Shown: positions 45,259-56,228, counted from the stretch's first letter. The stretch: 64,000 nucleotides of DNA from Luteimonas panaciterrae (GCF_020511115.1 NZ_JAJAVH010000004.1:248001-312000); one strand, 5' to 3'. A program made the numbers and translations. The notes: a model not told the origin generated them from the sequence alone.

Positions 45259-45753
45259 ATGGCAAAGAAAGGCGACAAGAATAAGGCAAACGGCGGCGGC
45301 ACCGTGGCGCTGAACAAGCGCGCGCGCCACGAATACCACATCGAGGAGCGGTACGAAGCCGGCCTGGCCTTGCAGGGCTGGGAGCTGAAATCGATCCGCG
45401 CCGGCCGCGCCAACATCGGCGAAAGCTATGCGGTGGTGCGTGGCGGCGAACTGTTCCTGTTCGGTTCGCAGATCACGCCGCTGATCTCGGCGTCCACGCA
45501 CGTGGTCACCGACGAGCGCCGCACCCGCAAGCTGCTGCTGCACCGGCGCGAGATCGACACGCTGATCGGCCGCGTCCAGCGCGACGGCTACACCCTCGTG
45601 CCCACGGCGCTGTACTGGAAAGGCAACCGCATCAAGGCCGAGCTCGCCCTGGCCAAGGGCAAGCAGGCGCACGACAAGCGCGAGGCCAGCAAGGAGCGCG
45701 ACTGGGCTCGCGAGAAGCAGCGGCTGCTGCGCCGGCACAACAAGGACGCTTGA
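45259..45753 (+). CDS. smpB: SmpB, tmRNA-binding protein
   Basis: A 164-residue protein with the OB-fold ([40 protein letters not shown]) and the basic C-terminal tail that becomes helical in the ribosome decoding centre ([20 protein letters not shown]). It brings tmRNA to stalled ribosomes; the tmRNA gene is 2.3 kb downstream on the same strand. A sensor kinase gene separates the two on the opposite strand. Confidence 0.97.
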   Translation: MAKKGDKNKANGGGTVALNKRARHEYHIEERYEAGLALQGWELKSIRAGRANIGESYAVVRGGELFLFGSQITPLISASTHVVTDERRTRKLLLHRREIDTLIGRVQRDGYTLVPTALYWKGNRIKAELALAKGKQAHDKREASKERDWAREKQRLLRRHNKDA

Positions 45754-45771
45754 ACCAGAGAAGCCCGGCGC

Positions 45772-47970
45772 TCAGTCTTCCGTGCGCGCGCCTTTCTTCG
45801 GCAACGTGAACCAGAACGTGACGCCCTCGCCCAGTTTGCTCTCGGCGCGGATCGTGCCGCCATGTCGCTCGATGATGCGCCGCACCGATGCGAGACCGAT
45901 CCCGTAGCCCGGAAATTCCTGCTGGCTGTGCAGGCGCTGGAACGGCCGGAACAGTTTGCCGGCGTATTCGGGCGAGAAGCCCGCGCCGTTGTCGCGAATG
46001 AAGAACTCGACCTGTTCCGCGTGCTGCGCGCCCCTGCCGAAAACGATGTGGGCTTTTTCGCGGCCGCTGGTGAATTTCCAGGCGTTGTCGAGCAGGTTCT
46101 GCAGCAGGTTGCGCACCAGCGCGGCATCGCCGGTCGCCTGCAATCCAGGCTCGATCTCGACGAGGGCCTGACGTTGCGGATCGGCCTCGCGCAGTTCTCC
46201 GATCACATCGTGCGCGATGAGTGAAAGATCCAGCGTGGCCCAGGTCAGCGTGCTGCGGCTGACGCGCGACATGCGCAGCAGCGCTTCGATCAGTTCGTCC
46301 ATGCGCCCGGCGGCGTTGCGTACGCGCGCGAGGTAATCGCGCCCTTCGCTGTCGACACGATCGCTGTAGCGTTCGGCCAGCAGGCGGCTGAAGCCTTCGA
46401 TGCTGCGCAGCGGCGTGCGCAGGTCGTGCGAGACGCTGTACGCGAACGACTCCAGTTCCTGGTTCGCGTGCGTGAGCTCGCGCGTGCGCATCGCCACGCG
46501 CGCCTCCAGGAGGCGATTGAGCGCCTGTTCCTGCGCCTGCGCGCGCAGGCGTTCGGTCACATCCTCGACTTCCACCAGACTGGCCACGTCCTGGCCGATG
46601 TTGCCCGGCACAGGCGCGTAGGTCAGCTGCAAGTCGCGCACCTCGCCATCCATGCGGTGCAGCCTGCGCATGATGCGGCGGACGCCCTGCCCCGGCGTCC
46701 AGCCATCGCTGACCTCGTCCTGCCCGCCGACGAAGCGGCGCGTGAACAGTTCGCCGACCAGCAGTTCGGGCGTGCTGCCCAGGATCGTGGCGAGCGACGG
46801 ATTCGCTTCCACGATCGTGCCGTTGTGGTCGAGCAAGGCCTTGCCGCTGGCCGAATAGCGCATCGCGTTGCGGAAGCGCAATTCGCTGCGCCGGTAGGAT
46901 TCGCTCATCTGCGCGGCTTTCAGCTGCGCCATCGACTCGGTGCGCGCCAGCGCCAGCGTGATGCCGGAGAGCAGCAGCGAGGCGATCACGCCGATGATCA
47001 GCACTGCAAGCAGTTCGGGAGGGCCGGCCAGCAAGCCGCCCTGCGCCTCGGAACTGAAATGCAGCTGCCAATGGCGCCCATAGACGTCGAGTTCGGTGGT
47101 GCGCTCGAACAGCGGCGTGCCCTTGTCACCCGTGGGAACGCCGGGATAGACCTGCTGCCCGTTGTTGGCCGCATCCGAAATCGTCAGCCCGATGCGGCCG
47201 GGCGTGGTGCGCAGGATCTCATCGATGAACGCACGCGTGTCCAGCGGCATGCACACCCAGCCCTGCAACGCTTGCCAGCGCTGCGCCACCGTCTTCGGGG
47301 TTTGTCCACGATAGACCGGCACGTACAGCATCAACCCCGGTGCCGACCAGCGCGTCGCCGGCATCAGCTGCACGGGTTGCGTCATGCGCGCCGCGCCAGA
47401 TTCGGCCGCGCCCGCCATCGCCGCCTTGCGCGCCGGCTCGGAGAACATGTCGTAGCCGATCGCCTCGCGGTTGGAAGGAATCGACGGTTGCAGATAGAGC
47501 AAGGGACCATAGCGATTGCGCACGCCCTCGGGCCGAATCACCAACGGCCCTTCCCCCGTCTCGCGCATCGCCTGCTGCAGCGCCCGCAGTTCGCCCTGGT
47601 CCAGATAAGGCACGAAGCCCAGTCCCGCCAGCGCGGGGAAATGCTTGTCGATGTCCAGGCCGTCGACGTAGTCCTTCCATTGCGCGGCGCTCGGGCGCTC
47701 CACCGACGCGAACAGCGACACGCCACCGCGGATCACCAGCTCGTAGTTCAGCAGCCGCTGCCGCAGCAGTTTGGTGATGCCTTCGGTTTCCGATACGAAT
47801 TCGGCGTATGCGGCACGCAGTTCGCTTTGCTGCGCGCCGCGCCAGTACAGGAACACCAGCAGCAGCGACGAGAGCAGCACCAGGGCCGGAAGCGCGTAAC
47901 CGCGTGTCGGCGCGCGCAGCAGCGCGGAGGTGAGCGATGGGCTTGCCTGCGAACTCATTGCGTTCAGCAT
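45772..47970 (-). CDS. CHASE-domain sensor histidine kinase
   Basis: A 732-residue membrane kinase. The first membrane segment is at about residues 25-43 (YALPALVLLSSLLLVFLYW) and the second at 320-342 (LAVLIIGVIASLLLSGITLAL). The periplasmic part between them is a CHASE domain (LLRQRLLNYELVIRGGVSLF, FPALAGLGFVPYL, VIRPEGVRNRYGPLLYLQP). A PAS domain (360-470), coiled coil, HisKA with His515 (SYSVSHDLRTPLRSIEGF region) and the ATPase domain (NLLQNLLDNAWKF, DNGAGF, GYGIGLASV) follow. CHASE domains sense small ligands; the ligand is unknown. No response regulator is adjacent, so it is an orphan. It lies 18 bases from the smpB stop. Confidence 0.92.
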   Translation of the reverse strand: MLNAMSSQASPSLTSALLRAPTRGYALPALVLLSSLLLVFLYWRGAQQSELRAAYAEFVSETEGITKLLRQRLLNYELVIRGGVSLFASVERPSAAQWKDYVDGLDIDKHFPALAGLGFVPYLDQGELRALQQAMRETGEGPLVIRPEGVRNRYGPLLYLQPSIPSNREAIGYDMFSEPARKAAMAGAAESGAARMTQPVQLMPATRWSAPGLMLYVPVYRGQTPKTVAQRWQALQGWVCMPLDTRAFIDEILRTTPGRIGLTISDAANNGQQVYPGVPTGDKGTPLFERTTELDVYGRHWQLHFSSEAQGGLLAGPPELLAVLIIGVIASLLLSGITLALARTESMAQLKAAQMSESYRRSELRFRNAMRYSASGKALLDHNGTIVEANPSLATILGSTPELLVGELFTRRFVGGQDEVSDGWTPGQGVRRIMRRLHRMDGEVRDLQLTYAPVPGNIGQDVASLVEVEDVTERLRAQAQEQALNRLLEARVAMRTRELTHANQELESFAYSVSHDLRTPLRSIEGFSRLLAERYSDRVDSEGRDYLARVRNAAGRMDELIEALLRMSRVSRSTLTWATLDLSLIAHDVIGELREADPQRQALVEIEPGLQATGDAALVRNLLQNLLDNAWKFTSGREKAHIVFGRGAQHAEQVEFFIRDNGAGFSPEYAGKLFRPFQRLHSQQEFPGYGIGLASVRRIIERHGGTIRAESKLGEGVTFWFTLPKKGARTED

Positions 47971-48027
47971 ACCGACAGACAGCGCGGATGCCGAGATGGC
48001 CCGTCTGAATGTCCGCGGCCGGCGCGC

Positions 48028-48055
48028 TTGCGCCCACCTGATCCGCCCCTATACT
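48028..48055 (+). promoter_or_regulatory. ssrA promoter
   Basis: TTGCGC (48028-48033) and TATACT (48050-48055, 5/6) are separated by 16 bases. Transcription would start near 48062, about 20 bases before the mature tmRNA 5' end, which is made by RNase P. Confidence 0.6.
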
Positions 48056-48082
48056 GGCGATGTCAGCAATCGATCTGTCCCC

Positions 48083-48436
48083 GGGGGTGCACCTGGCTTC
48101 GACGGGGGTCGCGAAATTGCCTGGCGCATGCCGAGGGGGCAGCTTTCCTCGTAAATCCAGCCGCAAAATCATAGTTGCCAACGACGACAACTACGCTCTC
48201 GCCGCTTAAGGCGTAAGCCCCGAACCCACATGTGCCCGTGCTCGTGGGTGTAGGGTCACTATCACGGGATCGCCGGGAGGGCTGCCTGTCAGACCCGGTT
48301 AACCTTTAACAGGCTGGTCCGCCGATGCGCTTTGCGCGCCGTGCTGTCGGTGGACGAGATCTAACGGAGCGCTAAGCATGTAGTGCCGGGGATGGAGTGC
48401 CTTCGGACGCGGGTTCGATTCCCGCCACCTCCACCA
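48083..48436 (+). ncRNA. ssrA: Transfer-messenger RNA (tmRNA)
   Basis: A 354-base RNA. The 5' end GGGGGTG pairs with CACCTCC before the discriminator A and encoded CCA at 48433-48436, forming the tRNA-like acceptor stem. GACGGGGGTCGCGAA near the 5' end and GGGTTCGATTCCC at the 3' end (T arm) are diagnostic. The resume codon is GCC at 48177. tmRNA rescues stalled ribosomes with SmpB and tags the nascent protein for ClpXP/ClpAP. It has its own promoter and a strong terminator. Confidence 0.98.
48177..48209 (+). other. tmRNA proteolysis tag reading frame, ANDDNYALAA
   Basis: Eleven codons from GCC to TAA encode the tag ANDDNYALAA, preceded by the TAGTT-type determinant just before the resume codon. 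The tag ends in the ALAA degron seen by ClpX and ClpA and differs from E. coli (ANDENYALAA) at one position. Confidence 0.95.
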
Positions 48437-48459
48437 TCCATCGTCGAAAGACGAACAAA

Positions 48460-50175
48460 TCAGGCCGGAGTCTCAGACTCCGGCCTTTTTTGTGCCGACG
48501 GCAAGCCGGGCAATGTCGCCATCGTCTCGTCGGCAAGAATGAAATCCGCCGCACGCTCGCCGATCATGATCGAGGTCGCGTTGGTGTTGCCGGAGATCAG
48601 CGTCGGCATCACGGACGCGTCGGCGATCCACACATTGCGCATTCCTCGCAGCTTGAGTCGCGGATCGACGACGGCCGACTCGTCGCTCCCCATGCGGCAG
48701 GTTCCCACCGGATGGTAGTTGCTGTCGGAATGGCGGCGCAGGATTCGGATCAGTTCGGCATCCGCGTGAACGCCGGCGGTATACAGGTCCTTCCCTCGCA
48801 CGTCCGCGAACGATGGTGATTCCATGATCTCGCGCGTCAGTTTGAATCCGCGCAACAAACTCTGGACATCATCTTCCTCGCTCAGGAATCGCGGATCGAT
48901 CAGCGGCGCCTCGCGGGGATCGGCGGAGCGCAGGCCGACACGCCCGCGGCTGCGTGGGCGCAGCACGCAGACGTGGCAACTGTAACCACGTCCCAGGCGC
49001 AGCTTGCGCGCATGGTCCTCGATCAGGCCAAGCGCGAACTGCAACTGCACGTCCGGCCGCTTGCCGATGCCGTCCGTTCCGAGGAAAGCAGCGGCCTCGA
49101 CGAAATTGGTCGTGTACGGCCCGCGCCGCTCGCGCCGGTATTCGCCGATCCCGCGCAGCAGACGCCAGGCCGAGCCGATGGAGAGCCCATAAACATCCGG
49201 GCTGGAAGAGCGATAGTTGAGCGTGTAGTCGATGTGGTCCTGCAGGTTCTCCCCGACTCCGGGCAAGCTGATCCGGGTGGAGATGCCGTGCCGCGACAAC
49301 TCGTCCGCCGGACCGATCCCGGATAGCAGCAAGAGCTGCGGCGTGCCGAAAACGCCAGCGCACACCACCACGCCCTGATCCGCGGCCAGTCTCCGCACGT
49401 GTCCGTGTTGTGCGATCTCGACGCCCACCGCGCGATCACCCGACATCAACAAGCGCAAGGTCTGCGTTTCCGTCAGCACCGTGAGATTGCGGCGTGCCAA
49501 AGCCGGCTGCAGGAATCCGCGAGCCGCGCTCCAGCGCTCCCCATGTTTCTGAGTGAGCTGGTACATACCGGCGCCTTCCTGCCGCGCGCCGTTGAAGTCA
49601 CCGTTGCGGGGATAGCCACCGGCTTGCACGGCTTCGATGAAACGATGGCTCATGGGGCTGGGCGATCGCGGGTCGCCGACATGCAGTGGCCCGCCAATGC
49701 CGTGAAAGTCATCCGCGCCGCGCGCGTTGTCTTCCGACTGGATGAAGTACGGCAGCACGTCCGCATACGACCAGCCTGTCGCACCGGCGGCGGCCCAAGC
49801 CTCGTAATCCTCCGCCTGGCCGCGGACGTAGACCATGGCATTGATCGAACTGCTGCCGCCCAGAATCTTGCCGCGCGGCTGATAGCCTCGGCGGCCGTCG
49901 AGGCCCGGCTGCGGCACCGTCTCGTAGGCGTAATTGTGCCACGGCAACGGGAGCATCGCCGCGAAGCCGGCCGGCAGCTTGATCACCAACCGCTCGGCAT
50001 GGCTGCCGGCTTCGACCAGACAAACGCGGCGCGCCGGATCGGCGGACAGGCGATTCGCCAGCACGCAGCCGGCGGAACCGCCACCCACGATCACATAGTC
50101 GTAGCGAGTCTCGATGGTTTCCGGCTGGCCGGCCGAGGGGGGCCCGGATCGCGCCAGCCTCGCCTGAGCGCTCAT
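48460..50175 (-). CDS. GMC-family FAD-dependent oxidoreductase (choline/alcohol dehydrogenase-like)
   Basis: A 571-residue flavoenzyme. The ADP-binding motif VIVGGGSAGCVLANRLS is at residues 29-45. GMC signature 1 is GKILGGSSSINAMVYVRG and signature 2 GVFGTPQLLLLSGIGPADEL. The C-terminal catalytic region has SNYHPVGTCRMG with the active-site histidine and a second conserved motif (VMPTLISGNTNATSIMIGE). It resembles membrane-linked alcohol dehydrogenases (AlkJ) and choline dehydrogenases; substrate not predictable. GGGAGG at 50184-50189 supports the ATG at 50175 rather than the adjacent GTG. The 3' end overlaps the ssrA terminator. Confidence 0.88.
   Translation of the reverse strand: MSAQARLARSGPPSAGQPETIETRYDYVIVGGGSAGCVLANRLSADPARRVCLVEAGSHAERLVIKLPAGFAAMLPLPWHNYAYETVPQPGLDGRRGYQPRGKILGGSSSINAMVYVRGQAEDYEAWAAAGATGWSYADVLPYFIQSEDNARGADDFHGIGGPLHVGDPRSPSPMSHRFIEAVQAGGYPRNGDFNGARQEGAGMYQLTQKHGERWSAARGFLQPALARRNLTVLTETQTLRLLMSGDRAVGVEIAQHGHVRRLAADQGVVVCAGVFGTPQLLLLSGIGPADELSRHGISTRISLPGVGENLQDHIDYTLNYRSSSPDVYGLSIGSAWRLLRGIGEYRRERRGPYTTNFVEAAAFLGTDGIGKRPDVQLQFALGLIEDHARKLRLGRGYSCHVCVLRPRSRGRVGLRSADPREAPLIDPRFLSEEDDVQSLLRGFKLTREIMESPSFADVRGKDLYTAGVHADAELIRILRRHSDSNYHPVGTCRMGSDESAVVDPRLKLRGMRNVWIADASVMPTLISGNTNATSIMIGERAADFILADETMATLPGLPSAQKRPESETPA
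48463..48491 (+). terminator. ssrA rho-independent terminator, overlapping the GMC oxidoreductase C-terminus
   Basis: GGCCGGAGT (48463-48471) pairs with ACTCCGGCC (48477-48485), then six T. On the other strand the same bases encode the last residues (RPESETPA) and end next to the stop of the GMC oxidoreductase. Confidence 0.93.
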
Positions 50176-50395
50176 CACTCATCCCTCCCAGGGCTGATGC
50201 CTCCACTTGTCGAGGCGGAGTGCGCCCAGACGGGTTGTATCCACATGGATACTTAAAGTCTCTGTCTGGGGGCCGCTCTGTCAAGCGACGGAGGTCTCTG
50301 TTGGGAAGCTGGATTCGTGACTTGACCGGAAAACGGGATTGCATTGATCCTCGAGGAGGATCAGAGATCCGACTTCGAAATGGCATTTCCAAATG

Positions 50396-50427
50396 CACGA
50401 AGGGCTGCCGATTGGCAGCCCTTCGTG
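50396..50427. terminator. Strong terminator hairpin downstream of the OmpA-like gene
   Basis: CACGAAGGGCTGCC (50396-50409) and GGCAGCCCTTCGTG (50414-50427) form a perfect 14-bp stem with a GATT loop. It lies 35 bases beyond the stop of the minus-strand OmpA-like gene. The rest of the gap up to the GMC gene (50176-50395) shows no gene. Confidence 0.8.
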
Positions 50428-50461
50428 TTTGAAGCATGCGTGATCTGCTTCGAAGCGTGCG

Positions 50462-51151
50462 TCAGCTGCGCACCGGCACCAGCGTGATCTCGACGCGACG
50501 GTTGGCGGCGCGGCCGGCGTCCGTGCTGTTGTCGGCGATCGGGCGCGTCTTGCCAGCGCCAACGGTGATCATGCGATCGCGCAGGATGCCGCGCGAGGAC
50601 AGATAGCCGGCGACGGCGTCGGCGCGACGCTGCGAGAGCTGCTGGTTGTAGGCGTCGGTACCGACGTTGTCTGTGTGGCCGGCCACTTCGATCACGGTCT
50701 GGTTGTACTGCTGCAACGTGCTGGCCACGTTGTCGAGCACCGGATAGAACTGCGGCTGGATGTCGGACTTGTCGAAGCCGAAGGTGATGTTGCCCGGCAT
50801 GTTGAGGGTGATGTTGTCGCCCTGGCGCACGACGTCGACGCCGGTGCCGGCCATCTTCCTGCGCAGTTCGGCTTCCTGGCGATCCTGATAGGCGCCGATG
50901 GCGCCGCCGGCGAGGCCGCCGACACCTGCGCCGACCAGGGCGCGCTGACGGCGTTCGGTGGCATCACCACCGCTGAGCAGGCCGGCGACGACGCCGATGC
51001 CGGCACCGATCAAGGCGCCCGTGCGGGTGCGGTTGGGGTCGTCGGGCGCATTGGTCTGGCCGGTGTAGCTGGCGCAGCTGCTGAGCAGCAGGGTGCCGAC
51101 CAGCGCGGTCGCGATCGCCGTGGTGGGGAGTTGGGGGAACAGACGCTTCAT
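50462..51151 (-). CDS. OmpA-family peptidoglycan-binding lipoprotein (YiaD-like)
   Basis: A 229-residue lipoprotein: signal peptide with lipobox LSSC (Cys26). A glycine-zipper segment follows (residues about 45-95: GALIGAGIGVVAGLLSGGD, LVGAGVGGLAGGAIGAY). The C-terminal OmpA domain contains FDKSDIQPQFYPVL, VIEVAGHTDNVGTDAYNQQLS and RRADAVAGYLSSRGI, which bind diaminopimelate of peptidoglycan. It links outer membrane and wall. A GAGGAGAG ribosome-binding site fixes the ATG at 51151. The glycine zipper plus OmpA layout matches YiaD. Confidence 0.92.
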   Translation of the reverse strand: MKRLFPQLPTTAIATALVGTLLLSSCASYTGQTNAPDDPNRTRTGALIGAGIGVVAGLLSGGDATERRQRALVGAGVGGLAGGAIGAYQDRQEAELRRKMAGTGVDVVRQGDNITLNMPGNITFGFDKSDIQPQFYPVLDNVASTLQQYNQTVIEVAGHTDNVGTDAYNQQLSQRRADAVAGYLSSRGILRDRMITVGAGKTRPIADNSTDAGRAANRRVEITLVPVRS

Positions 51152-51277
51152 GGCTCTCTCCTCGTCGTCCGGGCTGGCCGGGCTTGAATGGGGAGCACAA
51201 GCTAACCCGCCGCCAAGCGCAGAGTGTGACGGCAACCAGAATGCCCATTTGGGGCCGTGACGCCCCGTTCAGCCGCC

Positions 51278-52726
51278 CTATTCGATCAAGGCCTGGGCCG
51301 AGACCGAGTTGAGGGCGTTGTCCCAGTTGCCCATCAGTGCCAGGTACAAGAGTTTGTCGAACTCGGTGCCGAAGCGGCGGATCACCGCGTCCGGGTCCGG
51401 AATGAGTTTCGCGTCGGCGATCAGGCCGAAATGCACGTGCCCGTTGTAACTCATGATCGAGATGCCGACGCCGATCGAGCCGGTCTGCGGCACCCAGAAC
51501 ATCAATTCGCGGATCGTGCATCCGGCCAGATACAGAGGTTGCTGTGGGCCGGGCACGTTGGTGGCGACGGCCGTCGCCTTGCGGCTGAACAGCTCGAGCG
51601 CAAGCTCTTGTACTACTTGAGGAGCCATGCCCAAGGCCGCAAGAAGCCCATAAGCAACAATGGCTTGTCTTGAACTCTTGAGTTGATTCATGCACTCGGC
51701 GACGTGCTCCAGCCGCCGGATCGGATTGGGCTCACCCACCGGTAGATCGAGAAAGACCAGGCCGAAGTGGTTGCCGAGCTTCTTGGCATGCTCCAGCGGA
51801 CGCAGGTTCACCGGCACGGTCGCACGCAGGGTGATGCCGTCGACATCCTCGCCGCGCTCGATCATGTAGTCGCGCAGGGCACCGGCCGCGGCAGCCATCA
51901 GCACGTCGTTGACGGTGCAGTCGCAGGCGCGGCCGACCGCTTTCACTTCTTCCAGATCGAGTGGCTGCGCCCAGGCCACACGTTTGCTCACGCCAAGCTT
52001 GCCGCGCAGCAATGAGGGCGGATCGTCCGGCAAGGTCAGCGCTTGCAGCAGTTCGCGGGTGATCTCCCCGCCTTCCTTCGCCAGCATCGCCGCCAGCGTC
52101 GGATCCTGCATCACCTCCATGCCCTTCCCCAGCATCTTGCCGCCAAGCTTGGCGTAACGCTCGACCGCGCCGACGCGGCGCGCCACCTCGACGCCATCCT
52201 CCTTCAGCCAAGTCTTGACGAGCGCCTTGTCCTTGCCGGCGTCGCGGGAGGTGTCGGTGAGCGAGAGCAGCACCTGCACCAGGGCGATGCCGTCGGCATA
52301 GCTGTGATGCAGGCGCGCCACCAGTGCCGAGCCACCCTGATAGCGCTCGACCAGATGGAATTGCCAGAGCGGCCGGCTCTTGTCGAGCGGGCTTGACGCC
52401 AATTGGCTGACGAAACGTTCGAGGGAACGCTTGTCCCCACGGCCGGTCAATGCCGCCAATTGCACGTGCCAGTCCAGCTCGAAATGCGGATCGTCGACCC
52501 AGGACGCGCCCGTCGGCGAATCCACCGCCTTCTGGCGAAACCGCGAATAGGACAGGAAGCGCTTGTCGATCACCTGCTTCAAGCGTTCGAGCGACATCTG
52601 CTCCTCGAACATCAGCACGCCGGTGATCATCATTGGATTGGTCGCCCGCTCCATCCGCAACCAGGCGGTGTCGACGCGCGACATAGCTTCGCGATTGGCG
52701 CGCTTGCGCGGTTTTGCCGTGGCCAT
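51278..52726 (-). CDS. Wax ester synthase/diacylglycerol acyltransferase (WS/DGAT)
   Basis: A 482-residue acyltransferase. The catalytic HHxxxDG motif is His140-His141-Ser-Tyr-Ala-Asp145-Gly146, and the C-terminal half has the family's VNDVLMAAAAGALRDYM, the PVNLRP motif (residues about 300) and GNHFGLVFLDLP. It transfers fatty acyl groups from acyl-CoA to alcohols or diacylglycerol, making storage wax esters or triacylglycerol. GGGAGGGA just upstream supports the ATG. It stands alone; alr lies 73 bases upstream on the same strand. Actual lipid product unknown. Confidence 0.92.
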   Translation of the reverse strand: MATAKPRKRANREAMSRVDTAWLRMERATNPMMITGVLMFEEQMSLERLKQVIDKRFLSYSRFRQKAVDSPTGASWVDDPHFELDWHVQLAALTGRGDKRSLERFVSQLASSPLDKSRPLWQFHLVERYQGGSALVARLHHSYADGIALVQVLLSLTDTSRDAGKDKALVKTWLKEDGVEVARRVGAVERYAKLGGKMLGKGMEVMQDPTLAAMLAKEGGEITRELLQALTLPDDPPSLLRGKLGVSKRVAWAQPLDLEEVKAVGRACDCTVNDVLMAAAAGALRDYMIERGEDVDGITLRATVPVNLRPLEHAKKLGNHFGLVFLDLPVGEPNPIRRLEHVAECMNQLKSSRQAIVAYGLLAALGMAPQVVQELALELFSRKATAVATNVPGPQQPLYLAGCTIRELMFWVPQTGSIGVGISIMSYNGHVHFGLIADAKLIPDPDAVIRRFGTEFDKLLYLALMGNWDNALNSVSAQALIE

Positions 52727-52799
52727 CCGTCCCTCCCGGAGCAGTCTCCGGAGTGAATCACGCCTTCGGCGGAGCGGTCAACGCCAAAAACTGGGCGCG

Positions 52800-53936
52800 T
52801 CAGGAATAGCGGTACTCGCGCGGGATGCGCAGGTTCAATCCCACCAGGACTTCATAGGCACTCATCCCCGCCGCCTGCGCGAGCGATTCGACGGTGATCG
52901 CGGCATCGCCCTGCTCGCCGATCAGCACCACCTCGTCCTCGTTCCAGGCGCTGTCGTCGCCGATGTCGACCATGAACTGGTCCATGCACACGCGCCCGAC
53001 CACCGGATAGGCATGGCCGCGGATCAGCACCTGCCCGCGCGAGGACAGGCCGCGCGGATAGCCGTCGCCATAACCGATCGGCACGGTCACCACGCGCGTG
53101 TTGCGCGTGGGCGCCCAGGTGGCGCCGTAGCTGACCGGATTGCCGGCCTTGACGACCTTGAAGTAGATCACCTGCGAGGTCAGCGACAGCACGGGCTTGA
53201 CGTCCACCGTGCGCCGCGACACCGGATCAGGCAGGACGCCGTACAGCATGATGCCGGGACGCACCATGTCCAGATGCGTCTGCGGGAAATGCAGGATGCC
53301 GCCGGAATTGGCCAGATGCCGCAACGGCATCGGCGCGCCGATGCGCTCGAAGTGCGCGCAGGCTTCCTGGAATCGTTCCAGCTGCTGCAAGGTCATCGGT
53401 GAGCCTGGATCGTCCGCGCAGGCCAGATGCGAGTAGATCCCTTTCAGCTCGCACCATCGCGACGCCACCGCCGCCTCGATGAAAGGCGCAGCGGAATAGC
53501 TGTGCACGCCGATGCGCTCCATCCCGGTGTCGATCTTCAGATGGATCACGGCCTTGCGGCCCAGCGCTTCGGCGGCCGCCTCGATCTGGCGCAACTTATC
53601 CAGCGAGGAGACAGTGACCTCCAAATCGTGCTCGATGAACTGCACCGCCTGCCGCCCGAAGATGCCGCCCATGACCAGGATCGGCAACGTGATCCCCGCC
53701 TGACGCAGCACAATGCCCTCTTCCAGGAACGCCACGCCGAGCTGTTCGACGCCCTGCGCCTGGATGTGTCGCGCCACCGGCACCAGGCCATGCCCGTAGG
53801 CATTGGCCTTGACGATTCCCATCACCGGCACGCCGACGTGCGCGCGGATACTGCGCAGGTTGTGCGACAACCGATCGAGATCGACCCGGATGCGGCTGGG
53901 ACGTTGGCTGAGGGGATCCTCGGGAGAAGCGTTCAT
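52800..53936 (-). CDS. alr: Alanine racemase
   Basis: A 378-residue PLP enzyme converting L- to D-alanine for peptidoglycan. The PLP lysine is Lys43 in GIVKANAYGHG. The TIM barrel is followed by the C-terminal beta domain with the signature GRVCMDQFMVDIGD, and NPVSYGATW carries the catalytic tyrosine. The gene starts five bases after the dnaB stop, so dnaB-alr is one transcript, as in many gammaproteobacteria. No second racemase is seen here, so dadX versus alr rests on context. Confidence 0.96.
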   Translation of the reverse strand: MNASPEDPLSQRPSRIRVDLDRLSHNLRSIRAHVGVPVMGIVKANAYGHGLVPVARHIQAQGVEQLGVAFLEEGIVLRQAGITLPILVMGGIFGRQAVQFIEHDLEVTVSSLDKLRQIEAAAEALGRKAVIHLKIDTGMERIGVHSYSAAPFIEAAVASRWCELKGIYSHLACADDPGSPMTLQQLERFQEACAHFERIGAPMPLRHLANSGGILHFPQTHLDMVRPGIMLYGVLPDPVSRRTVDVKPVLSLTSQVIYFKVVKAGNPVSYGATWAPTRNTRVVTVPIGYGDGYPRGLSSRGQVLIRGHAYPVVGRVCMDQFMVDIGDDSAWNEDEVVLIGEQGDAAITVESLAQAAGMSAYEVLVGLNLRIPREYRYS

Positions 53937-53941
53937 CGCAC

Positions 53942-55465
<1,524 letters not shown>

Positions 55466-55584
55466 CGTACCGGCCCGGCGCCTGGAGCGTTGCAGATAAC
55501 GCTGTGGATAACCGGTGGGAATCGCAGCGTCTGCGACTGGACGGATGCCGTCTCGGAATTTCCTGCGCCGGCGCTTGCCGACAA

Positions 55585-55609
55585 AAACAACGGGCGCCTC
55601 TCGGCGCCC
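55585..55609 (-). terminator. Rho-independent terminator after rplI
   Basis: GGGCGCC (55592-55598) pairs with GGCGCCC (55603-55609), TCTC loop. Read leftwards the stem is followed by GTTGTTTTTG, the expected U-rich tail. It closes the rpsF-rpsR-rplI operon and separates it from dnaB. Confidence 0.88.
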
Positions 55610-55659
55610 GGTTGTAAAGCCCGTGGCGCGAAGGCCACGCGCTCATACGGTGATTCAGA

Positions 55660-56112
55660 TCACGCCACTTCCGGCGCCACGATCACCTTGACGGTCGTTT
55701 CGACGTCAGCGTGCAGGTGCACGACGACTTCGAACTCGCCGACATTGCGGAGCGGGCCTTCGCCCATCACCACTTCCGACTTCTCGACCGGGGTGCCGGC
55801 CTTGGTCAGCGCCTCGGCGATGTCGCGCGGGCCAACCGAACCGTACAGCTTGCCCTCGGTGGAGGCGTTGGCATAGATGGTGACGCTGGCGCCTTCCAGC
55901 TTGGCCAGACGGTCGTTGGCGCCGTCGTGGATGGCCTTGGCCTTGGCTTCGTATTCGGCGCGCTTGGCTTCGAACTCGGCCAGGTTGGCGGCGGTGGCCG
56001 GCACGGCCTTGCCCTGCGGGACGAGGTAGTTGCGGCCGTAACCCGGCTTGACCTTGACCTTGTCGCCCAGGTTGCCGAGGTTGGTGACTTTCTGCAGCAG
56101 GATCAGTTCCAT
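55660..56112 (-). CDS. rplI: 50S ribosomal protein L9
   Basis: A 150-residue protein of the large subunit. N-terminal domain with [20 protein letters not shown] and YLVPQGKAV, a long central helix ([20 protein letters not shown]) and the C-terminal rRNA-binding domain. Normal length. Third gene of rpsF-rpsR-rplI, 162 bases after rpsR, with a hairpin in that spacer. Confidence 0.98.
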   Translation of the reverse strand: MELILLQKVTNLGNLGDKVKVKPGYGRNYLVPQGKAVPATAANLAEFEAKRAEYEAKAKAIHDGANDRLAKLEGASVTIYANASTEGKLYGSVGPRDIAEALTKAGTPVEKSEVVMGEGPLRNVGEFEVVVHLHADVETTVKVIVAPEVA

Positions 56113-56228
56113 GGTGATGCTCCCGTGCTCCTAATGAGCATGATTCGTTAGCGGCGCGTGGCGCCGCAACTGTGGCTGTCCGAATGGACGGGTGGATTTG
56201 AAAGCGAAAAGCCCTTCATGCATTGAAG

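Noticed and set aside
48300..48560. Genomic island integrated at the tmRNA 3' end
   Set aside because: No integrase, no duplicated tmRNA end and no attachment-like repeat is seen; the next gene overlaps the native terminator.
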